Assembly: GCA_040905365.1 (NCBI GenBank)
Contig: JBBDRQ010000012.1
Span: forward strand, 1-11,707
Origin: JAHWKV01 sp040905365
Lineage (GTDB): Bacteria > Actinomycetota > CADDZG01 > JAHWKV01
Length of the DNA stretch: 11,707 nucleotides
Reading direction: 5' to 3'
Made by a program: the position numbers and the translations under genes. The notes under the pieces are model-generated. The model was not told the DNA's origin. It saw only the letters and a program-made list of their open reading frames with translations, and ran no database searches. How positions within the stretch are numbered: position 1 is the first letter of the stretch; each line of letters opens with the position of its first letter. Below, in pieces: positions 7,808-11,707 of this stretch.

Positions 7808-8533
7808 TCAGCGGGCAAACAGCTCGACGAAGCGGCGCAGGATGACCGGGGGGTGCACCACGTCGCTGGCGCGCGCCCGGGCCTTTAGAGTCATTGCCTC
7901 GTGCGGTTCGAAGTAGCCGGCGTGCCTGTACACATCGATGCGGGTCTCGATGCCGGGCACATCCAGCTCCGGGTGGAACTGGGTGGCATACACGTTGGCC
8001 CCCACCCGGAAAGCCTGTACCGGACAGGCGGCCGACGAGGCCAGGTGCACGGCGTGCGCCGGCAGCTTGGTAATCGCCTCCTTGTGGCCCAAGAAGGCCT
8101 CGAAGCGGTCGGGAAGGCCCCCGAGCAACCGGTCGGCCCGGCCCCGCTCGGTCAAGGTGATGGTCGCGGGACCGACCGGCTCCGGGTAGGTGCGATCGAC
8201 CACCGCGCCCTGATGGGTGCCCAGCGTCCCTATGCCGTAACAGGCCCCCAGGAAGGGGAAGTCCCGGGCGACGATCCGGTCCAGCAGAGCGCTGATCTCG
8301 GCTTCAACCCGGACCTGCACCGGCTCCTTCTCGGCGTCGGAGGCATTGAACGGACCGCCGCCCAGGATCACGCCCGAGTAGTCGTCAAGCTCGATGGGAC
8401 CGGCCGGGCACTGCTCCATACGCACCCGGCGCAGCTGCGGCGCCTCCAGTCCGCCGAAGCGCAGCATCGCGTCGTATTCGGAGTCGGCAGCCAGATCCAC
8501 CACCCGGGTGGCCAGCAGCAGGAAAGGCTTCAT
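7808..8533 (-). CDS. Class I glutamine amidotransferase (GATase1), GuaA-like stand-alone domain
   Basis: This 241-residue protein is a complete class I glutamine amidotransferase, which hydrolyses glutamine and channels ammonia to an acceptor. The triad is visible: nucleophile C98 in FLGACYGIG, and H187 with E189 in ATQFHPELD. DDYSGVILGGGPFNASD (51-66) is the glycine-rich oxyanion-side segment. The domain resembles the GATase half of GMP synthase, but the ATP-pyrophosphatase half is absent, so this is not GuaA. The true acceptor and partner are unknown; related actinobacterial proteins are usually annotated only as glutamine amidotransferases. It heads a minus-strand pair with the Fic gene about 120 bp downstream and is divergent from the MetE-like gene. 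The mRNA is probably leaderless: TAGAAT at 8545-8540 places the transcription start on the ATG, and no Shine-Dalgarno is seen. Confidence 0.92.
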   Translation of the reverse strand: MKPFLLLATRVVDLAADSEYDAMLRFGGLEAPQLRRVRMEQCPAGPIELDDYSGVILGGGPFNASDAEKEPVQVRVEAEISALLDRIVARDFPFLGACYGIGTLGTHQGAVVDRTYPEPVGPATITLTERGRADRLLGGLPDRFEAFLGHKEAITKLPAHAVHLASSAACPVQAFRVGANVYATQFHPELDVPGIETRIDVYRHAGYFEPHEAMTLKARARASDVVHPPVILRRFVELFAR

Positions 8534-8539
8534 GACTAG

Positions 8540-8545
8540 ATTCTA
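8540..8545 (-). promoter_or_regulatory. Candidate -10 of the amidotransferase gene (leaderless)
   Basis: On the minus strand TAGAAT matches TANNNT and is followed by six bases, CTAGTC, and then the ATG at 8533. Normal -10 to start-site spacing would begin the transcript at the A of the ATG. A -35 element is not evident. Confidence 0.45.
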
Positions 8546-8560
8546 CGGAACGCAGCACCA

Positions 8561-8593
8561 CCCGGCCGAGCTACGCCCCGTCGCTCGGCCGGG
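8561..8593. repeat. Perfect 11-bp inverted repeat with 11-nt loop
   Basis: CCCGGCCGAGC (8561-8571) and GCTCGGCCGGG (8583-8593) are exact reverse complements. The position, between two divergent starts and 28 bp from the amidotransferase ATG, is wrong for a terminator and no T run follows on either side. It may be a binding site for a dimeric regulator or a hairpin at the beginning of the MetE-like transcript. Confidence 0.6.
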
Positions 8594-8637
8594 GCGGCGC
8601 GCCTGCCGGAGCCTCTCACCCGGGACGGTCGGGCGAT

Positions 8638-8750
8638 CCTTCCTCCGTATTGACGGAGGAAGGTGCGGTCGGCTAGCGTACCGCTGTCTGCCTGGGCGAA
8701 AAATCCGAGCAAAGCAGATACCCAGGGTCCATCTTCCCGAAGGGAGCGCT
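8638..8750 (+). ncRNA. Candidate structured 5' leader (riboswitch-like) of the MetE-like gene
   Basis: Four foldable units are packed almost end to end before the ATG at 8751. Hairpin 1 is CCTTCCTCCGT/ACGGAGGAAGG (8638-8648/8653-8663), 11 perfect pairs on an ATTG loop. Hairpin 2 is GCGGT/ACCGC (8665-8669/8680-8684). Next come two interleaved helices, TCTGC/GCAGA (8687-8691/8714-8718) and CTGGG/CCCAG (8692-8696/8721-8725), which together have H-type pseudoknot topology with an A-rich joining strand. Last, TCCC/GGGA (8735-8738 and 8742-8745) would hide the Shine-Dalgarno AAGGGAG. Methionine genes are often controlled by SAM or SAH riboswitches, but this does not match the consensus of any such class I know. 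The pairings are read from sequence; ligand control is inference. Confidence 0.42.
8740..8746 (+). promoter_or_regulatory. Ribosome binding site of the MetE-like gene
   Basis: AAGGGAG is 4 nt upstream of the ATG at 8751 and selects it over any upstream in-frame codon. Part of it can pair with TCCC at 8735-8738. Confidence 0.75.
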
Positions 8751-9923
8751 ATGACCGACTACGATCCCAGGACCGCGACCGGCATACCCACGGAACCGGT
8801 TGGGTCACTGCCTCGCCCCACCAAGCTGCAACAGGCGTATGCCGCGTACGACGCCAGCGAAATCTCTCTCGAAGACTTGGAGGCCGAGCAGGACGCGTCT
8901 GTCCGGGAGTCGATTGAGCGCTTCGAGGCCACCGGCTCACCGATCGTATCCGACGGCGAGCAGCGCTCGTCCAGCTTCGCCACGTATCCGGTGACCGACA
9001 CCCTGGCAGGCACAGGCCTCGCCGACAACCTCGCGCCCGGCGGGCAGTACTTTGCGATCTTTGCCGACGGCCACAACCGCCAGCTACCTCGCCTGGTCGG
9101 AGGCCCGTTCCGCTACAAGACCAAGGCTGCGGACACCCTGCGGAAATCGATCACCTACGCGACCAAGCCGATGAAGCAGGCCGTTATCGCTCCGTCGATG
9201 CTGGATCTGCTGTACCCGCTGGACGAAGAGATCGACGGATACACCCGAGACCAGTTCGAGGAGGACCTGTGCAACGAGGCCGAGGCCGACATCCGTGGCG
9301 CCTTCGAGGCGGGCGCGGCCCGGGTCTCGGTCGACTTCACGGAGGGCCGGCTGGCCACCCGTGCCGACCCCCGGAACCCGTGGACAGGCCGGAACATGCT
9401 GGCGCACTTCATCGAGCTCAACAACCGGGTGCTGGACCGGTTCAGCCCCGAAGAGCGCTCCCGCATCGGTATCCACACCTGCCCCGGCGGCGACCGCGAC
9501 TCGGTGCATAGCGCCGACGTGCCCTACCACAACCTATTGCCCGAGATGTTCAAGCTAAATGCCGGGTACTTCCTGATCCAGCTTAAAGGCGAGCGGGACA
9601 AGGACCCCGTCTACGCGGATATCGGCGAGTTTAGCCGGGACGACGCAAACGGCGTGCCGCAGATGTGCTACATCGGCGTGGTCAACACCCTTAACCCGCG
9701 TGTTGAGAGTGCCGAGGAGATCCGCGATCAGCTGATCCAGGCCGCGAACTTCATCCCGAAGGAGCGACTGGGGTCCACCGACGACTGCGGGTTCTCACCG
9801 TTTAGCATCGACGAGAAGCCCAACCACGGCTCGCCCGAGTTTGCCCGTGACATCGCCTTCCAAAAGATTGCCAACCGGGTGGAAGGCACCCGCGCAGCCG
9901 CGGAGAAGCTGGGCGTCGGTTAA
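8751..9923 (+). CDS. MetE C-terminal-domain-like, cobalamin-independent methionine synthase family protein
   Basis: The protein has 390 residues. It matches the catalytic C-terminal half of cobalamin-independent methionine synthase and lacks the N-terminal half. The opening IPTEPVGSLPRP is the usual start of this short family. Zinc and homocysteine ligands are visible as H242-x-C244 in GIHTCPGGD and C346 in TDDCGFSPF. The equivalent of the third MetE ligand (a Glu in an IET motif) is unclear; the strand FLIQLKGERD has Gln277 near that place. It probably transfers a methyl group to a thiol such as homocysteine, but the donor may not be methyl-tetrahydrofolate because the folate-related N-terminal half is missing. 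The start is set by AAGGGAG and by the conserved N-terminus; an upstream extension of the frame into the amidotransferase gene is spurious. It is transcribed divergently from the amidotransferase and is convergent with the lipoprotein gene. Confidence 0.9.
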   Translation: MTDYDPRTATGIPTEPVGSLPRPTKLQQAYAAYDASEISLEDLEAEQDASVRESIERFEATGSPIVSDGEQRSSSFATYPVTDTLAGTGLADNLAPGGQYFAIFADGHNRQLPRLVGGPFRYKTKAADTLRKSITYATKPMKQAVIAPSMLDLLYPLDEEIDGYTRDQFEEDLCNEAEADIRGAFEAGAARVSVDFTEGRLATRADPRNPWTGRNMLAHFIELNNRVLDRFSPEERSRIGIHTCPGGDRDSVHSADVPYHNLLPEMFKLNAGYFLIQLKGERDKDPVYADIGEFSRDDANGVPQMCYIGVVNTLNPRVESAEEIRDQLIQAANFIPKERLGSTDDCGFSPFSIDEKPNHGSPEFARDIAFQKIANRVEGTRAAAEKLGVG

Positions 9924-10008
9924 CTAGTTGATCGAAGCGTCGCTCACCGCTCTGTAGGGCGGCCCCTGCGCCACCCCGCACCGGTCTCGGGCACCCGCGG
10001 GTTCTCAG
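9924..10008. other. Convergent intergenic region with weak terminator-like hairpin
   Basis: CCGCTC (9947-9952) can pair with GGGCGG (9957-9962) across a TGTA loop, with one G-U pair, 24 nt after the MetE-like stop. AACTAGTT (9921-9928) and ACCCGCGGGT (9993-10002) are perfect palindromes. None is followed by a T run, so a factor-independent terminator is not supported. No small gene is evident. Confidence 0.3.
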
Positions 10009-10965
10009 TCATGAGCTAGATCCATTAGCGCCAACCGGTGCTGCTGGTCGGGCATCGTACACGCCGCCTTCCTCGCAGCTGACAACCGTGACGTTGGCCG
10101 CGGGGGTGGTGAACACCCAGTAGGTCCCTGGATCGAGATCCGGCTTCAAGCGCTGCTGCCGGCGGACTGGGGTAACTGCAACGAAGTCCCCTTCAGGAAC
10201 ATCAACTATTGCATCAGGGCGGTTCAACGACGACGCTATGTAAGGGTCTCTCCTAGGCTCGCCTCGACTCATTTGAACCTGAGCGTAGGGGACGTAGCGA
10301 TCCTTCACCGGGCTGTCCACCACATCGGTTACCTTGATGTACAGCTGTCCTCCTGTGGTACTGAACTTCGCGTGCTTGGACAGGTCCTGATAGCGGTTGT
10401 AGAACTCGTAGGTTGGTGAACCAAGCTCCACTCGCGATAGACCCTCTTCACCGCAGGGCGGCACCAGCTCAGATGGCTCGATCGGAGGCCAGTCTGGAAC
10501 TGCCCGGGCATCGCTTACGCCGTTGGCCTCGCAGCTGACGATCTCCAAGTGCCCGCTTGCGCCGGTGACCCAGTACCGTCCAGCTTTTAGGTTCACAACC
10601 GTGTAGTGATCCTCGAACACCCGCGTGGTGACTTGCGCGTTCTCCGGTGTCCGGTACCCTTCCTCCCACTCAGGAGCGCCTTGGCCGAAGGAGATGGAAT
10701 CCTGCGCCGGATATCTGTCGAGAAACCCGCCTCCATGTTGGCCATAGGTTGTCACGTACAGATCGCCTCCGGCAGTGGTGAACTCGGCATAGTTGTCCTC
10801 AAAGTCAAAGTGCTCGGACACGTCGCGACCTACAAGGGGAAGTCCCAGATCTGCCCGCGACGCTCCCTCGGCACCGCAGGGTGGGGTTATGTCCGGGGGA
10901 TCTATCTCGCGGCACCCGGTAGCTGCAAGAACAGCTACCAGCAGGATCGCCCGCAGTGATCTCAT
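10009..10965 (-). CDS. Predicted lipoprotein with two tandem copies of an unknown Cys-paired module
   Basis: I do not recognise the family. The 318 residues start with a lipoprotein-like signal, MRSLRAILLVAVLAATGC, with a somewhat imperfect lipobox and C18 as the likely lipidated residue. The rest is an internal duplication. Copy 1 (28-157) runs PPCGAEGASRADLG ... FTTAGGDLYVTT ... LKAGRYWVT ... IVSCEANGVSDARAVP. Copy 2 (169-308) runs PPCGEEGLSRVELG ... FSTTGGQLYIKV ... LDPGTYWVF ... VVSCEEGGVYDARPA. Each copy has one Cys near each end (C30/C145, C171/C297), so one disulfide per module is likely, and the pattern suggests a beta sandwich. It should be anchored outside the membrane. The ATG overlaps the TGA of the upstream gene as ATGA, so translation is coupled. 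Third-position GC is clearly lower than in the other genes. Confidence 0.78.
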   Translation of the reverse strand: MRSLRAILLVAVLAATGCREIDPPDITPPCGAEGASRADLGLPLVGRDVSEHFDFEDNYAEFTTAGGDLYVTTYGQHGGGFLDRYPAQDSISFGQGAPEWEEGYRTPENAQVTTRVFEDHYTVVNLKAGRYWVTGASGHLEIVSCEANGVSDARAVPDWPPIEPSELVPPCGEEGLSRVELGSPTYEFYNRYQDLSKHAKFSTTGGQLYIKVTDVVDSPVKDRYVPYAQVQMSRGEPRRDPYIASSLNRPDAIVDVPEGDFVAVTPVRRQQRLKPDLDPGTYWVFTTPAANVTVVSCEEGGVYDARPAAPVGANGSSS

Positions 10966-11707
10966 CGCTCGATGCGGCAGTCTTGGTCGACCAGGAAGCT
11001 GTTGTCGGCCTCCACCACGGCGATGCGGGCCGCCACCACCCCGCAGCGATAGGTACCGCCCAGGCCGGCCGCCCGTACCGTTCCCTGCGGGGCAAAGACG
11101 GTGCCACCTAGCTTCACGTTGGCGCCCAAGATCACTACTGCATCCGCACCGGTGGCGGCGGTAACCAGAGCCGGCATGTCCTCGATGGAGGGTTGCACGG
11201 TGATGTCGGCGCCGGTGATGGTGATCTTGCCCTCGGCGGCAATGGTGGCGTCGATCTGGCTGCCCACTGCGCTCAGATTGACGTCACAGGGGACGTAGAC
11301 GATGCCGCTCGGCACCGCCCCGGGAGCCGGAGTCCATACTCCACCCACGCAGGAGAGGGCGTCGATGGCGTGGTAGTTAGCTCCGGCCTGCTGGGCGATC
11401 TCGCCCCCCGGACGGAAGTCTTCGATCTGGCGGGTAATGGGAGACCCGCCCGGCTCCACCTGCCGGGGAGCCGGATCGATAGTGTTGGTGCCGAGCAGCT
11501 CGGTGGTCAGATTCGCCCCGTACTCCACCCCGGCAGTGAGCTGCATGTCCGAGCCGGTGATGCTCAAGTTTCCGTCGCTGTGCACCAGACCGGTGGCCTT
11601 GGTGCCGGCTCCGGTGATCTCAAGCGCACTGGGGCCCTGAATGGTGGCCCAAAGGGCGGCCACGCTGGGAATGGGATTGATGGATTCGGTGAGCACCTTG
11701 CCGGTCA
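10962..11707 (-). CDS. Exported-type repetitive beta-rich protein, 5' end cut by window edge
   Basis: At least 248 codons; the frame is open to the right edge, so the N-terminus is missing. A GTG at 11696 has no Shine-Dalgarno and would leave the protein without a signal peptide, so I take it as internal. The sequence is rich in Gly, Ala, Thr and Val and made of short repeating strands, such as ALEITGAGTKATGLVHSDGN, NLSITGSD, KITITGADITV and VVILGANVKLGGTVFAPQGT. This resembles the parallel beta-helix tails of pilus-associated PilX-like and other surface proteins. Four Cys occur in two pairs, SCVGGVW/YVPCDVN and YRCGVV/DQDCRI. Function is unknown; a cell-surface or pilus-associated role is inference. 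It precedes the lipoprotein gene with an ATGA overlap, so the two are almost certainly one transcript. Confidence 0.75.
   Translation of the reverse strand, partial: TGKVLTESINPIPSVAALWATIQGPSALEITGAGTKATGLVHSDGNLSITGSDMQLTAGVEYGANLTTELLGTNTIDPAPRQVEPGGSPITRQIEDFRPGGEIAQQAGANYHAIDALSCVGGVWTPAPGAVPSGIVYVPCDVNLSAVGSQIDATIAAEGKITITGADITVQPSIEDMPALVTAATGADAVVILGANVKLGGTVFAPQGTVRAAGLGGTYRCGVVAARIAVVEADNSFLVDQDCRIER

Noticed and set aside
7808..8533. GMP synthase (guaA)
   Set aside because: Only the amidotransferase domain is present; the ATP-pyrophosphatase and dimerisation domains are missing.
8561..8663. Intrinsic terminators at the two 11-bp inverted repeats
   Set aside because: They lie between divergent genes and have no T run on either strand.
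8394..8750. Upstream extension of the MetE-like frame to position 8394
   Set aside because: It runs antisense through the amidotransferase gene and across all the inverted repeats. The conserved N-terminus and AAGGGAG point to 8751.
8590..8750. Known SAM-I, SAM-II, SAM-IV, SAH or cobalamin riboswitch, or a T-box
   Set aside because: By eye none of the conserved core sequences of these classes is present; a covariance-model search would be needed to exclude a divergent member.
1..11707. CRISPR arrays, tRNA or rRNA genes, insertion sequences, prophage or integrative element ends
   Set aside because: No regularly spaced repeats, no tRNA-like cloverleaf, no transposase or integrase, and no paired direct or inverted ends were seen.

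Overview
The window is about 65-70% GC, and nearly all genes prefer G or C at third codon positions. It carries a DUF222/HNH (13E12-type) gene preceded by a mycobacterial-type LexA box, a MetE-like protein of the short type common in actinobacteria, and at least one gene that looks leaderless. Together these point to a high-GC actinobacterium (Actinomycetota). I cannot name the genus. I see no rRNA, tRNA, CRISPR array, insertion sequence or phage structural gene.

Layout. (1) 1-3709, minus strand: a large SWIM-type SNF2 helicase (344-3709). Directly after its stop codon lies the 3' part of a PIN-domain (VapC-like) gene, which runs off the left edge and has lost or never had a normal N-terminus. 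(2) 3710-5030: the helicase is divergent from a DUF222/HNH nuclease gene. The 43-bp gap holds a perfect LexA box (TCGAAC-N4-GTTCGA) that contains the HNH start codon, so the HNH gene, and possibly the helicase, should be DNA-damage inducible. (3) 5031-6514: a 176-bp gap with two short palindromes, then a secreted beta-lactamase-fold serine hydrolase. (4) 6560-8533, minus strand: a glutamine amidotransferase followed by a Fic-domain protein. (5) 8534-8750: a 217-bp divergent intergenic region rich in inverted repeats. Its right half looks like a structured mRNA leader (two hairpins, a possible H-type pseudoknot and a hairpin around the Shine-Dalgarno) of the MetE-like gene at 8751-9923. (6) 10009-11707, minus strand: two probable exported proteins joined by an ATGA overlap. 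One is a repetitive beta-rich protein cut by the right edge; the other is a lipoprotein made of two copies of a module I do not recognise, with visibly lower GC than the rest.

How the parts relate. The helicase/HNH pair is the clearest regulatory unit, a possible bidirectional SOS promoter. The amidotransferase and the MetE-like gene share a divergent promoter region, but no common pathway is evident. The two right-end genes look like one cotranscribed cell-surface cassette. The strongest candidates for something undescribed are the MetE leader RNA and the duplicated-module lipoprotein with its partner.
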